Origin: an uncultured bacterium
GTDB lineage: Bacteria > Patescibacteriota > Gracilibacteria > Absconditabacterales > Absconditicoccaceae
DNA: 58,419 nt
Assembly (NCBI GenBank): GCA_947168725.1
Contig: CAMVNA010000007.1
Span: forward strand, 1-58,419
Direction of reading: 5' to 3'
Shown here: one piece after another, positions 42,868 through 57,561 of the stretch
Layout of the letters: every line of letters starts with the position of its first letter
Position numbering within the stretch: position 1 is the first letter of the stretch
Program-made: the position numbers and the translations under genes
The notes under the pieces: generated by a model
Told to the model about the DNA's origin: nothing
Databases searched by the model: none
What the model saw: the letters and a program-made list of their open reading frames with translations, nothing else

Positions 42868-43842
42868 TTAATCAGTTAGTTGTCTTAACTTTTTCTTAGC
42901 TTTATCATTGCTAGGTTCAAATTCCAAAATCGTAAAATAATTCTTTTTAGCATTCGCTATATCTCAAATTTCTTCATATAGCATTGCTAAAGTAAACAAA
43001 TAGTTTGTATTCGTAGGTCTGAGTTTTATAACCTTTTCCATGCAAGAAATGGCTTCCACCATTCTACCAGTATTATAATATATTTCTACAAGGCTTAAAT
43101 TATATTTCGGACTATCCGGCTTTAGATTTACAGCTTTATCAACTAATAATTCAGCAGTTCAATTATCTCAGTTTATAAAATAGATTTCTCAAATCTGCCA
43201 CAAAGATTTGTGATCATCAGGAGTCCATTCGGTAATTTTCTTTAGTAAAGGTAAGGCCTTTTTATAGCTTCAAATCACAAAATAATAATCAGCTAACATC
43301 TTTGTTAATTCTAAATTTGAAGGATCGATAGCTAATCATTCAATGATTTTTTTCTCATATTCATCATATTTTCATCAGTTCTTCAATGTTGTAGCATCGA
43401 TAATTATTCTATCAATCATCTTCTTTTCTTTTTCATCCAATACTTTCTCACTAGGTGTATCGAGTGAAGCAGTTTCATCAAAAACAGAAGATTCTGAATC
43501 TTCTTGTATGGTATCAGATTTATTATCTTTTTTCTCATTTTTCGATTCTTTATTCTCTTCAATATTTTCTTCTTCGTTCTTTTCAGCTACAGCAGTTTCT
43601 ATGATTTCTTGAAATTTTTCATCGTTTTTGGTGTCTTCAGCATTAGGATTTATTATAGTTTCCTTATTTTCTTTAAGCTCTTTCTTTATTTGTTTAGACT
43701 TTATTTTTTCTTTCCAAAAAAGCACAATCTTATTTTTCAGTCAATTAGATTTACCCAAAAATCACTTAATAATTCGAGCAATCACAGCCATCAGTAGAAT
43801 AATGGTCAATATAACCAAAACTCGAGCTAAGAATTGTTTCAT
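42868..43842 (-). CDS. TPR-repeat membrane-anchored protein
   Basis: 324 residues. An N-terminal membrane helix (ARVLVILTIILLMAVIARIIKG) precedes a long acidic/lysine-rich linker (about 40-150). TPR units follow, e.g. NLELTKMLADYYFVIGSYKKALPLL and PKYNLSLVEIYYNTGRMVEAI. A scaffold or assembly role at the membrane is likely. It is the last gene behind ftsH and ricT on the same strand and converges with phoH. Confidence 0.8.
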
Positions 43843-43953
43843 AGATACTCTAAAAAAACTAAAAGTCAAATCTGTTTTTTTTAAGTATTTTTATTATATC
43901 CATCCATTATAATGATCTCTAAACAATAATCAACAAAATAAAAACCAAGAAGA

Positions 43954-44871
43954 CTATTGCTCCTTATTTTCTACATTTTGCTTTCCTTCAGAAGGAGACT
44001 CTTTCACTTTTCCTTTCAACTTATCTACAGGAATTCTGATAAATCAATCACTAGTTTTGATATTTACATCCTGAGTTATAATATTATAAGATGCAACGAT
44101 TCATGTATTATCACCATTTTCATCGGATCTTCTTTCACGAAGTCATGCCATATCTATCTTAGATCATTTGCGAGGAAACTTTTTACTCTCATTCACATAC
44201 AAGTCTAGCTCATAAAGCAGACAACATTTCAATTTTCAGCATTTTCATTTTAACCTTTCAATATCTCTTCATTCCAAATTTTGCATAACAACACTTTCAA
44301 TCTCAATATTTGGCAACATTGTACAAGTTTTACAGCATAGACATTGACCAGAGCTACACATCATTCCATCAGCTCCAGGGGACATTCTCATCATATCTCT
44401 AGCTCAAACCTGGAATAAGAACATATTTTTTCATAGTTTTTCCCTAAATCTTTTTACAAATTCAGTGAAAACGTATCTTTCTTCAGAATAAAAAAAGAAA
44501 TAAAGCTGATCAGAAAAAATTTGAAATCTAGCTGTTACAGGCACAGAATTTGGGAATTCTTCTTGAAATTCTCTCTTAAATGTCGGAAAAATTTTTAGTG
44601 CAATTTCCTGCTGAGTGTTAAATTCTTCTTCTTCTTTTCATTCCAATATCCTTACAAAATCTGCAGAAAAGAAATTTTTATCTTTATCTCCAGACTGTAC
44701 TCCTCACGAAATTATAGTTCAGATTGAAAGTTTCATAGCTCCAGTTTTTGGGTCAGGTTGTTCATAGACGATTCTATCCCCAACTTTTAAATTATCAAAA
44801 ATCTCAAGAGAAATTTTATTTATATTTAAATATTTATTTGTATATCGATCTAAAGCAATTAAACTTTTCAT
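43954..44871 (-). CDS. PSP1/RicT (YaaT)-family protein
   Basis: 305 residues. The central PSP1 domain contains SSGQCLCCKTCTMLPNIEIESVVMQNLEGRDIERLKGKCGKLKCCLLYE in family order, with conserved Cys clusters that bind iron-sulfur in the Bacillus Ric complex (RNA maturation). Several of these glycines are TGA. N- and C-terminal extensions are lineage-specific. It is 28 bp after ftsH, probably one transcript. Confidence 0.85.
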
Positions 44872-44898
44872 GAATATCTATTCCTTGGATAAAAATTT

Positions 44899-46980
<2,082 letters not shown>

Positions 46981-47168
46981 TTATTTTTATGTAAGGTAAA
47001 TTAATCAGATTTCTGGTGAAATATACCATATTTCACACCAACAGTAAATTATATGAAATTTTACTTTCAATGCAAGCGAGAAGAAACAAATTTCTTTCCT
47101 TGAATTTCACATTCTAAACATTATTTTTATATACAGATTTTTTTATTTTTTTTGTTCTCCAAGAATTG

Positions 47169-50100
47169 ATGTCGTGAGAAGTAGCACAGAAAACTAAAAT
47201 GGAAGCATATGAATTTGAATTACGTCGGAGAGCATTCGCATGATTGTCCAGAAGGTTTAGATATTCACGAGATGAAGAGAGTATTGCAAATTTAGTTAAA
47301 AGAACTGATAAATGACAGCTAGAGACTGCATTGAAAGATACTTCCCCAGAGGATTTACATAAATTTACACTTCAAACATACACTCAATATAAAAAAGATT
47401 TCATAGAAAAAAATCAGAACGAATTTCCATGAAGAGATAAGAGATTTTCACTCGGATATTATATTGATCGTTTGGAATATGAACTAAAGGTTATCAAGGA
47501 AATGTGATTCAATTCATACTTCCTAATTGTGTCAGAATATGTACGCCGAGCTAAAGAACATCAAATTTCTGTATGACCATGAAGATGATCATGAGCATGA
47601 TCATTACTAGCTTGGTTAGTATGAATTACAGAAGTTGATCCACTTCCATTTGATTTACTTTTTGAACGTTTTCTTAATCCTGCCAGAATTTCAATGCCAG
47701 ATTTTGATATTGATTTTGAGGATTCTTTACGTCAAAATGTAATTGAACATTGTTATGATTTATACTGAGCCGAAAAAGTTTGCTCCATCTGAACATTCAT
47801 GAAAATGGCAACCAAAGCCGCATTCAAAGATGTTGCCAGAACTCTTTGAGTACCTTTTGAAAAATCAAATTATATAACAAATCTGCTTCAAGACAAAGTA
47901 TGATTAGTTGCACAAGTAGAAGATCCAGAATGAGCTCCAGAATTGAAGAATATATATGAATCTGATGAAAAAATTCATCAGGCTATTGAATATTGAGATA
48001 AATTAACATGAAATCTTCGCCAGATGTGAGTTCATGCTTGTTGAATTATTATCGCTCCAGAAAAAGTTACCACTTACACACCAACTCAATATAACAAAGA
48101 GGAAGACCATACTATCGTAAGCCAATATGATTGACCAACATTAGAATCAATCTGACTTTTAAAAATGGACTTCCTATGATTACGTAATCTTTCCATCATC
48201 AAGAACTGCGTAAAGATCATCAAGGCTCGTGCAGATCAGAAATGAGAAAAAATTCCAGAAATGTTTGAAGAGTTTTTGGAAACAATGAGTTTAGATATTC
48301 CAATCGATGACGAAGAAACATATAAATCAATCTTTCAGCAATGAGATACAACGTGAATTTTTCAGTTCGAATCCGCATGAATGCGTCGTTATCTGATTGA
48401 GCTAATTCCCGAAAAAATCGATAACTTAGTTGCTATGAATGCACTTTATCGTCCATGACCTATGGAATTTATACCAAGATATATTAATAGAAGACTTTGA
48501 AAGGAAGAAATTGAATATATGTATCCAGAACTTAAAATAGAACTAACTAGAAAATACTGAGCTGAAGTAGCGGAACAAGAAAGAAAAAAGCTGATTGAAG
48601 ATTTGGATCCATTTCTAAAAGAAACATATGGAATCGCTGTTTATCAGGAGCAGTTAATGTTCCTTGTACAAGCAATGGCGTGATTTTCACTTTGAGAAGC
48701 TGATCTGCTTCGTCGTGGAGTCTGAAAAAAGAAAAAATACGTAATAGAACAGTTAAAGAAAGAGTTCATCGAACGTTGAGCGTCTTTTCATTGATATAAA
48801 CCTGAAACCACAACTCAGATTTATGAAAAAATGATAGAGCCAGCAGCTTCATATTCATTCAATAAATCGCATTCTGTATGTTATGCCATGATTGCATATC
48901 AGACAGCTTACCTAAAGGTTCATTATCCAATTGAATTTTCAGCAGCCTTGATACGTTCTGTAGAAGAAGATATAGATACTCAGAGTTTTTATTTCTCTGA
49001 AATTCAGCAGAAATGAATTGATATCTTACAACCTGATGTGAATGTTTCATTTAATCATGTTGCAGCCATTGACCAGAGCGTAAGAATCTGATTTATTTCT
49101 ATTAAATGAGTGTGATTCGATACATGAGAAGAGATTCAGGAGGAGAGAAAAAGGTGATGAAAATTTACTTCACTTGAAGATTTTTGTAAAAGATGTTCAA
49201 AAGTCATAAATAAAAAAAGTTTGGAATGATTAATCAAATCATGAGCATTGGACCAATTCGAAGATCGTAAAGTGTTACGAAATAATGTAGATCAAATCAT
49301 TAATTGGATTTCAAATTCAGCAAATGCTAGTCAAGGTTTGTTTTGAGATTTAGAGAATAAGATTCCATTAAAAAAAGTAGAGAAATCTACTCTCATGGAA
49401 AGATTGATGATGGAACAGGAAGTTTTCAAAAGTTTCATTTCATGAAATCCTTTGGATTGATTATATAAATTCATAAAAAAAAGAACTCTGCTCTCAAATA
49501 TCAAAGATAAAACCGATGTCTGAAATTTTGAAATAGTTTGATATATTAAGGATATACGTCGTGCAAAGAAAAAATGATTTTTTATTACAATAGAGGATAT
49601 TTCCGATAGTTTTGATATATTCTTATCAGAAACATATGGATTATCAAAGTTTGATCTAGTTATTGTATCATGATGGAAGAAAAACAGAATTCAGATCTCT
49701 AAAATTGTAAAAACTTCACGTGAAAAATTAAAAGAATTAGCTTGATGATCTTTCGATGAAAATGATACAGTTTCAGCTGTTAAAAAAGCCAGGGCAGGAG
49801 AGCAACAACAACTTAATATAGAGCGTATAAAAGCTGAAATTGTGGCAGAAAACACAAAAATGGCAGAAGAAAATAAAGTGAATCAGAATAAAAGTACTTT
49901 CAATAATGAAGAAACGGTTCTAGAAGATTTAGAACTTGAAGATATAGAAATGGACGAAGATTTAACCGAAGAAGAAAAAGTGGATGAAAACAATACGGAA
50001 GATGTTATAGAAGATATATCAGATCCAGATACGCAAGAAAATGATATAGTAATAGGGGAAGATGAAAATATAGAAATTTCAGAAGATGACAAAGAAAAAG

Positions 50101-50330
50101 AGGAAGAAATTAAAGAAGAAAAACAAGAGCCTGAAACAAAAGATGATTATAATTTGGATGATAAAGAGATTTTTATTATTACAGCAGAAAATCTACCGTT
50201 CTCAAAAATGAAATCATTAATGACTATTGTAGCTTGAAATCCTTGAGATATCACGATTCAAGTTTTATGAAATGAGATGAAAGTTTCAGAGAAATGATTA
50301 GGAGAACTTAAAAAAATAATTCAAGAATAA
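47169..50330 (+). CDS. dnaE: DNA polymerase III alpha subunit lacking the PHP domain
   Basis: 1053 residues. After only about 100 residues the palm begins: [40 protein letters not shown] (five TGA glycines) and the catalytic PDFDIDFED (D178, D180, D182). Fingers and beta-binding region follow ([62 protein letters not shown]). An OB domain comes next, then an unusual acidic insertion (about 895-1000, E/D-rich) and a normal-looking C-terminal domain. The roughly 280-residue N-terminal PHP domain found in other DnaE is absent, and the 188 bp upstream do not encode it. Confidence 0.93.
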
Positions 50331-50351
50331 TTTATAATTAATACTAAAATA

Positions 50352-51326
50352 ATGCAGGGGGGAGAATTAAAAAAAAGATTGGAACAAGCACAAAATATCG
50401 CAATTTTTGGGCATCAATCGGTTGATGGAGATGCGATAGGATCAATGTACGGACTTTGATTGCAATTAGGAAAACTCTGAAAAAATATTTCATATTTTAC
50501 TCCAGACGCTCCTAGCGAGACTTTTTCATTTTTAAATATTCAAAATTTACAAACAGAATTCGATTATTTAAATTATGATCTTTTAGTATTTGTTGATTTT
50601 TCTACATATAATATGATAAAAAAGTTTACACATTGACATGAAGCATATTTTGATAAACAGCAAAAGGTTATTATAGATCACCATATTTTTTCAAAGGAAT
50701 TACCAAATTCAGTTGAATTTCGTGATGATAGTTCTATTAGTGCTGCTCAATTAGTTTTTGAACTTACTCAGCAATGGCGACCAGATTTGATAGATTCTCA
50801 AATAGCTACATTCATATTGACATGAATAATGACAGATAGTGGAAATTTCCGTTTTGATGAAGGAGAAGAATCAATTCGTGTGTCAAGAAATAATTTATCA
50901 TTACTAGAAAAATGAGCCCATAAAAAATTGATCATTGATAATGTTTTTCGTAGCAAAAGTTTTGAAGATTTAGAGTTTATGCAAATAATTCTTGGTAGAA
51001 TGAAAAGGGATGAAGATATAATTTATTCCCGATATTCACAGGAAGAATTGGAACAATACGGATTACACCCAGATAGTGCAGATTATGCTTTATATTTGAT
51101 TTGAGACATCAAAGATCAAGAATTAGTTATTCTGTGAAAGGAAAAAGATGATCATATAAAGTTTAGTCTCCGTGCAAAGGGAAAATATAATTGTAGAGAT
51201 ATTGCAAAACATTTTTTATGATGATGACATGCAAATGCAGCATGATGTTCCATCGAAAAATCATGAGATTTAGAAAAAGACGTAAAAGATTTTGTGCGTC
51301 AAGTAAAAGTCTTAATAAATTGATAA
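50352..51326 (+). CDS. nrnA: DHH/DHHA1 phosphoesterase, NrnA-like
   Basis: 324 residues. DHH motifs are GHQSVDGDAIGS, VDFSTYN, IIDHHIFSKEL and TGIMTDSGNFRF. The DHHA1 domain ends with GGGHANAAGCS, whose three consecutive glycines are TGA-TGA-TGA. It should degrade nanoRNA and/or pAp or cyclic-dinucleotide products. The gene ends TGA-TAA: the TGA is read as a final glycine. It is 21 bp after dnaE, the same operon. Confidence 0.92.
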
Positions 51327-51348
51327 TCTATAAACTTTATAACTTATG

Positions 51349-51380
51349 AAAAAAGCAACTCTGAAAGAGCTGCTTTTTTT
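51349..51380 (+). terminator. terminator of dnaE-nrnA
   Basis: AAAAGCA-CTC/GAG-TGCTTTT stem with loop TGAA and a T-run. Confidence 0.82.
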
Positions 51381-51404
51381 GTCTCTCATCTTTATTAAAG
51401 ATTA

Positions 51405-54400
51405 TTAATTTAATTCTAGTGCAATTACTTGGCTTCATCCACTTACACTGCTCATTAATAAGTTTTGAACCATAGATGAAATCTCATTTTCTCATCACTT
51501 TTTGTATCACAAATAGAGATTCACATATGTCGTTAAGACTGTTCTTTCCTCCTGTGTTAATTCTTTAGCAATTCATTCAATAGATTTTCAACTTGTATAT
51601 GCATTTATAAAAGAAGTAGCAACATTAGCAACTTTATTACCATCAATTTCTAATCAATAAATATTAGCAATATCTTCAACTCACGCTTTTGTATCATTCA
51701 TAATTCTTGATATAAAGATTCCGGCAATAGATCAGAATATAGAATTTGCATCATTAAAATATTGTAAAACAGCCATTTTCGATCTAGTAAGGATTAGTTC
51801 ATCATCTGTTAGATTTTCTCCAAAATAATTTCTAATAGTATCATCATCAACAGTTAAAGCATATTTAGATCATAAATTATTTGTGCTAAGTAACTTTAAA
51901 TAACCTTCCTTGGCTAATCTTACCAGAGTTGTTATAGTCCCATCTTTTTCAATTTTAGTTTTGTCTCCATTTAGTTTAGCAAAGAATCTGTAGAATAAAG
52001 TCTCATTTCATTCTCACATAGTTACAGTTCAGATATTAGGATCAATAATTAAATAACGAGTATTATCATTTTTTAATCTTCGATATGTTTTACACAAATC
52101 TCAATCCGAAGAGTTTTTATAGAATTCTCCAAGCATTCAATCTCATTTTATATTCCATTGATTTCATAAGAAATATTGGATATACGTTCAGGCAATAATT
52201 ATTCAATCTTTATTATCACGGTCAGCTAACGCATTAATGATTGGATTATATTGAGGGAACTGTAGATTGAATATGTTCTTCGCTGTGTATCAGTACTTAG
52301 TTTTATTACTAGCTTGCAAATTATCATCAAAAACTTGCATAGTTCCCACATTTCACTTATACCACACAAATACCGAATTAGCTCACTGAGAAGCTATCCT
52401 TAAGAAGTTAAACACAATCTGAATTCAGAATAAGATTCAAACAAGTATAATCAAAATTTGTGGAATAATCTTTGGATTCTCTTTACCATTCTTTTGCAAA
52501 ATTTTATCCCAGAATAGGGCAACAGTAATCATAGTCCAAGATATTAAAGCAGTTCAGTACCAAAGTATAGATGATCATATAATCCACCAAATTCACCAAC
52601 CAATAAGAGTAGTTAAAGCAATTGATGTTAAAACTTTATCTTTCTTTACAATAGCATATATTAGAGCAACTAATAAGAATACATATACAAAAATCCAGAA
52701 AAATCCAATATCTGTATAATAACTACTCAAATTCTGTAATGACCAGTTGTACGAAATATTTAATGGTACCAGATATCTATAAGGGATGCTTATAGAACTT
52801 TCAGTGGATGAAATACTATGGGACTGGTAGTACTGTCTTAGATTAACTATTTCATCATGGAATATCGCAACATTAGAAGATCAGAATCAAAGTGTTCATT
52901 CAGATTTTGCTTTGTCATAAGCATCTATTGCAGATTTTAATAGTTGTCAGGCTTCTCAATCTTTATTTTTTATTCAATTCTCATATATTCCACGCAAATC
53001 ATCAATCCTAAAATTATCTATAACATTTGCATTATTACACAACACTTTAGCATCATGATTAAATCAATAACAAGTATCACTTGTTGGCCATACTAATTTC
53101 ATAACTCAATATGTTAAATTCTTTTCACAAATAACATTATTCGCATCTGAAGATTCACCACATTCACCACTTTTTGGCCACATAGCCTTAAAGAATTTAA
53201 ACCATTTTTTATTTGCAGTATCTTCATCAATACTAAATAAATTTGAACTCGTAAACTGTTTCCATCAATATCATATATATCTTCACAAGTCTTCTCATCA
53301 ATTTCAACCATCAAGCACCTGTAAATTTTCATTTAATTCCTTATCTGAATAAATATTTCCAGCAGATGAACATTGCTGAAATGTTTTATCATTTTTTGAA
53401 GATAATATAGTAGAATCCACAGAATCTTGAACCTCAATTGAATCAATATCATCGGAATCTGTAATTGCATCTATATTATTAATATTTTCATTCTCTGTAT
53501 TTTGAGCCAAGAATTTATTATTTATTTCATTTTTCTTTTCTGTATCCATACTCAAGAAAACACCTTTTATGGAATTTGAAAAGGAATAATTGTCAGTCAT
53601 TATTTGACTGATTGTAGTCCAAGGTAATTTAAGAACAATAAGAGGAAGTAAAAATCAGACTCACAAAATAATCAAATCCTTAAAACTTCTTCAGAAATCT
53701 TTTCTATTTGAACGTTTTAATAAGTGTAACATAAGTCATACAACTGTGATAATTCATCAGATAATAATAAACCATAAGGCATTCGAATCAGTCAGCATAA
53801 CTGAAGAAGTCAAAACGTTAAATTTTCTTACAAGTCACATAACCATTATTCATAGTCCAAGACCTGTCAATGAAGAGAATCGCAAGCATACAAGTAATAA
53901 TCAGAACAAAACAAAATCAACAAATGCAGTAATCTTTGCTAAGGCAGCAAATCCAAAAAATAGTCACGCAACCAAGATATATTTAAATAAATCTTTTTTG
54001 TTTTTAGAGTTCTCTCTATTTTGAAGAAAGATTAATCCTGCTAACAGAGCCAACAAGCATAATGCCATCACTCATAAATCTGTTTTATTATCGACGATTA
54101 CAAGAAATGCTCACATTCAACCAGTTAGCCATAGTAACAAGATATACCATCACATAGTTATTCAATTTGAATTATTCATTTCAACATCAGTAATCGAATC
54201 TTTTCATTTTTTTAGCTCAGATTTTTCATCTTCATTTTTTTGTTTCTTATTACTGATGAGTGAAAATATCTGGAAAATTATAGCAATTCAGAAAATTAAA
54301 ACGAGAAAAGCACTTATATTGTTCATAGAAATCGCGATGTTATCTGGAGATAATCCAAACCATCAATTAGTGCATCCAGTTAAGGAAAAAACGAAAGTTA

Positions 54401-55283
54401 AGAATTGGTGCCAGAATCATGGCATTCCACCTCATACACCGTTTCATCGATAAATCCCAGCATTTTCAGCTAATATTTTTGGAATATACATATATTCATG
54501 GTTAGCATCCCAAGCCGTTGAATATGGAGTGAATGCATTTTGTATTCACATATATAAATAAGCTACCGAAAAAAGAACAGGTAAAAATATAGCCAAAAAT
54601 CAGATTTTTTTTCAGCTCCAAAATTTTTTCGAATTTACATTCCATTCTCAAGCTGTAACTCATTCCTTAAATTGGGTTAATATACCTCAAATTATTTCTC
54701 ATCGTTTTCAGAGTTGTTCTCTTTCATATCGAATCATAAATCCTAATCACAAGAAAAGAATCCAACTTACAATTCAATACAACAATCAAATTCATAATAA
54801 GATTTGAACAAGAATTACAAAACTACAAAATCAGATTCAGAAACTTAAAAATATTTCCTGCCAGCGAAATTGACTAAATTTTACCCGTTTTCTTTCAATC
54901 CAACTTCATAAAGCGGAAAATCAAAGTATTAAATAAGTTCATAAACAAACAAGCAATATAGTATTGAAAATCGTTATTATATTTCAGAATCAAATAGGGT
55001 CTCATTTGATATTGCTATGTACTAATCCAAAAACTCAAGCTCAAATTATGAATCGCATAATCAAATTTCTGATTTTAAATTTTGAGCTCAGAAACAAATA
55101 TAGCAAAGGGAAACATCAAGCACACGCCAAAGCAGAAAGAAAAACTCACCAATTTTGACCAGAAGACAGCATTCAAAAATAATACGTATGCTCCGCTAAA
55201 TACGCAAAAAGAGCCTGATATCATAGCCAACCGATAATTAAAACTAAAGCAGTGATACCGATCAGGGACAAATACTTTTTCAT
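51405..55283 (-). CDS. very large multi-spanning membrane protein, GT-C glycosyltransferase-like
   Basis: 1292 residues, the largest gene here, invisible in the standard code because of over 90 TGA. About a dozen hydrophobic helices lie in the N-terminal 620 residues, and more at about 930-1020. An extracytoplasmic loop after the first helices has AWDANHEYMYIPKILAENAG and GMPGFWHQFLTFVF, reminiscent of the acceptor loops of GT-C enzymes (the DE/ED-type acidic pair is not certain). A large soluble insertion (about 630-830) is Asp/Asn/Ser-rich, and the C-terminal 250 residues form another soluble domain. A role in surface glycosylation is inferred from topology and from the neighbouring GT4 and acetyltransferase genes. 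Confidence 0.7.
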
Positions 55284-55365
55284 TACCAAAAAAAATGAAA
55301 TAAAAAACCAACAAATATTGTATTTTTTAGCCTTTCTTTTTCAAACTAAAAAAGTCTTCAAAAAT

Positions 55366-55394
55366 TTGACATTTTTTTATTTTTAGTATATAAT
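55366..55394 (+). promoter_or_regulatory. consensus sigma70 promoter of the M23 peptidase gene
   Basis: TTGACA, exactly 17 bp, TATAAT. Both hexamers match the consensus perfectly. The start point would be about 27 bp before the ATG at 55428. Confidence 0.8.
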
Positions 55395-55427
55395 ACTATA
55401 TATTAATTTATATATACAAATACAAAA

Positions 55428-56867
55428 ATGGCTCATCGATCAGGATATGAACAAGCTTATCAAAAATTTAATATCGCTCTGTGAAGGAGAATAATTTCCC
55501 ATAATCACAGAGGTAGAAGAGTGGAAAAGCTCTATAATGCAGCAAAAAAATGTTCTCATTGGCGAGTGTATGCATGAGAAGCAGTTCTAGCTTTTTTGTT
55601 TATCTGATGGGCAACTATGCGATGATCATGAGACAACCTAAAAAATAATACAAGTCTTGTTTATCCATTATTTCAAGTGTCTACATTGGAATGTAGAACA
55701 ATGGAACGAAATTCTATGCCAGATTCTTGTAAAATTAAATTGCCAATTATCAATAATGCTGATTATACAACATATGTAAATGAAAAAGTATATACAGATA
55801 TTTATACAACTCTTTGGTGATGATCATACCAAGAAGAATGGAATCAAGCAGCATGAGCTCACTACTGAGTAGATATTGCATCAGCAAAATGAACTCCACT
55901 TTATGCAATTGCAGACGGAGAAGTTTATTCAGCTTGATATAATTCTGCATATGGGAATGTAGTAAAGATAAAATTCAAGTTTAACGGAGAAATTCTTTTT
56001 GCAACATATGCACATATGAATAGTATTTCAGTAAAAGCATGAGATATGGTTACAAAATGACAGAGAATCTGAGAAGTTTGAAATACATGAAATACATTCT
56101 GAGCACTAGGATGATACCATGTTCACTTTGAAATTGACAAAAATAGCTGATGAAGACCAGCATATGCATTTGCATGATGTCCAGACCTTTCTAAATGACA
56201 TTCAGAAATTATTGCAAAGTGATTATGTAGAATGCAGTTATTCCAAAATACAAAAGATCCAATCGCTTTACTTGAATCAGTAGATGCTCCATATCCAAAT
56301 CAAGTGGTAGAGAAACAAGAACCTAAACCAGAAGTAAAAGAAGAGAATAATAAAGAAGAAAATCATTGAACATCAACATGAGAAATAGTTTTATCATGAG
56401 AAGTTAAAGATTCTACATGAGCAGTTAAAGAATCAACATGAGAAATTAAAAAAGTTGAATTACCAGAAACTAAACCAGTTGAGCAAAAACCACTAGCACA
56501 AAATGAAAAGAAAAATCTGATTGAATTAAATTTTGATGGACTTGATGTGAAATGAAAGGAATTTGTAAACAAGTGGAATATCGAAGTTGAAAAAGGATTT
56601 GATGATTCTGTAATGATAGAAAGATCTACACAAATTACTATCCGTGTAACAAACAAAGTTTCATGAGCTAAATATAATTGAGCATTAAATATTCCATTCA
56701 CAGCAATAGCAAGCAATACAAATATTTCACTAAATCCAGTATCTGTAATGTTGGTTCAAGATGGAGAAGCTAAAATCACTATCACTCCAGTAAAAAAATG
56801 AAATACATATATTGCACTTAATTTCGGTAATGCAAAGATTTGATGAACAACGATTTCAGTTAAATAA
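55428..56867 (+). CDS. M23 (LytM-type) peptidase
   Basis: 479 residues. A basic cytoplasmic N terminus and one membrane helix (around 50-65) precede the M23 domain: HYGVDIASAKGTPLYAIADG (zinc His/Asp), YAHMNSISVKAGDMVTKGQ and GYHVHFEID (catalytic/zinc His). Most of its turns have TGA glycine. After the peptidase comes a Pro/Glu/Lys/Thr-rich linker with WTSTGE-like repeats and a C-terminal beta-sandwich domain of about 120 residues. It should hydrolyse peptidoglycan cross-bridges outside the membrane. It is expressed from a perfect consensus promoter and ends in a terminator. Confidence 0.9.
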
Positions 56868-56887
56868 TATATAATACCATATAATAA

Positions 56888-56921
56888 GAAATCTGATTCT
56901 AAAATGAGTCAGATTTTTTTT
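56888..56921 (+). terminator. terminator of M23 gene
   Basis: AAATCTGA/TCAGATTT stem with a 12-nt loop and a run of eight T. Confidence 0.82.
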
Positions 56922-56989
56922 ATTTAATCTTGCAATATTGTAAATTTAGGGTATTGTAAGCATAGTTTTACTATTTTCCTGCTACATAA

Positions 56990-57538
56990 ATGAAATATTT
57001 TCCAAAAATCTCACGAGGTAAAGTTTACCTCTCACCAATTCATACGGATGACTATGAACTTTTTACAAAATGGATGAACGATAAGAGGATTACAGATTGA
57101 ATAACAACTTGACCAAGAATTATTTCAATAACAAGTGAAAAAGAACGGCTAGAAAGTGTAGCAAAAAGCTGAGAATATAATTTAGCAATAATCAGAAAGG
57201 ATGGAGATAAACTTCTCTGAACTGTATGATTATTCCATATTGACCATATAAATCAATCAGCTGAACTTTGAATTTCAATCGGAGACTTTGATGAACATAG
57301 TAAATGATATTGAGCAGATGCAATTAATGCTATGCTGTCATTCTCATACGATACACTTAATTTATATAATGTTTTCTTACAAGTAAAATCATTCAACAAA
57401 AAAGCTATTGCATGTTATAAAAAAGTTTGATTCAAAGAAATCTGAACTAGACACCATTGTCAGTATTGTAACGGTGAATGGCATGATTTAGTTATAATGG
57501 AAATGTTGAAACCAGATTGGCAAGAAAAGAATAAATAA
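56990..57538 (+). CDS. GNAT-family acetyltransferase (RimJ/RimL-like)
   Basis: 182 residues. MKYFPKISRGKVYLSPI is followed by LAIIRKDGDKLLGTVGLFHIDHINQSAELGISIGD, the GYGADAINAMLSFSYDTLNLYNVFLQV pocket and FNKKAIACYKKVGFKEIG, typical of the Acetyltransf_3 group. It is the first of two tandem paralogues. The neighbouring glycosyltransferase suggests acetylation of an amino sugar in surface glycan synthesis, which is inference. Confidence 0.88.
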
Positions 57539-57561
57539 TTTATCTTTTATATATTCATAAA

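Noticed and set aside
43343-43912. Overlapping plus-strand Phe/Ser-rich frames.
   Set aside because: Antisense shadows of the acidic/lysine-rich linker of the TPR protein.
53746-55314. Several plus- and minus-strand frames in the 53.7-55.3 kb region as separate genes.
   Set aside because: All lie inside, or out of frame with, the 1292-residue membrane protein.
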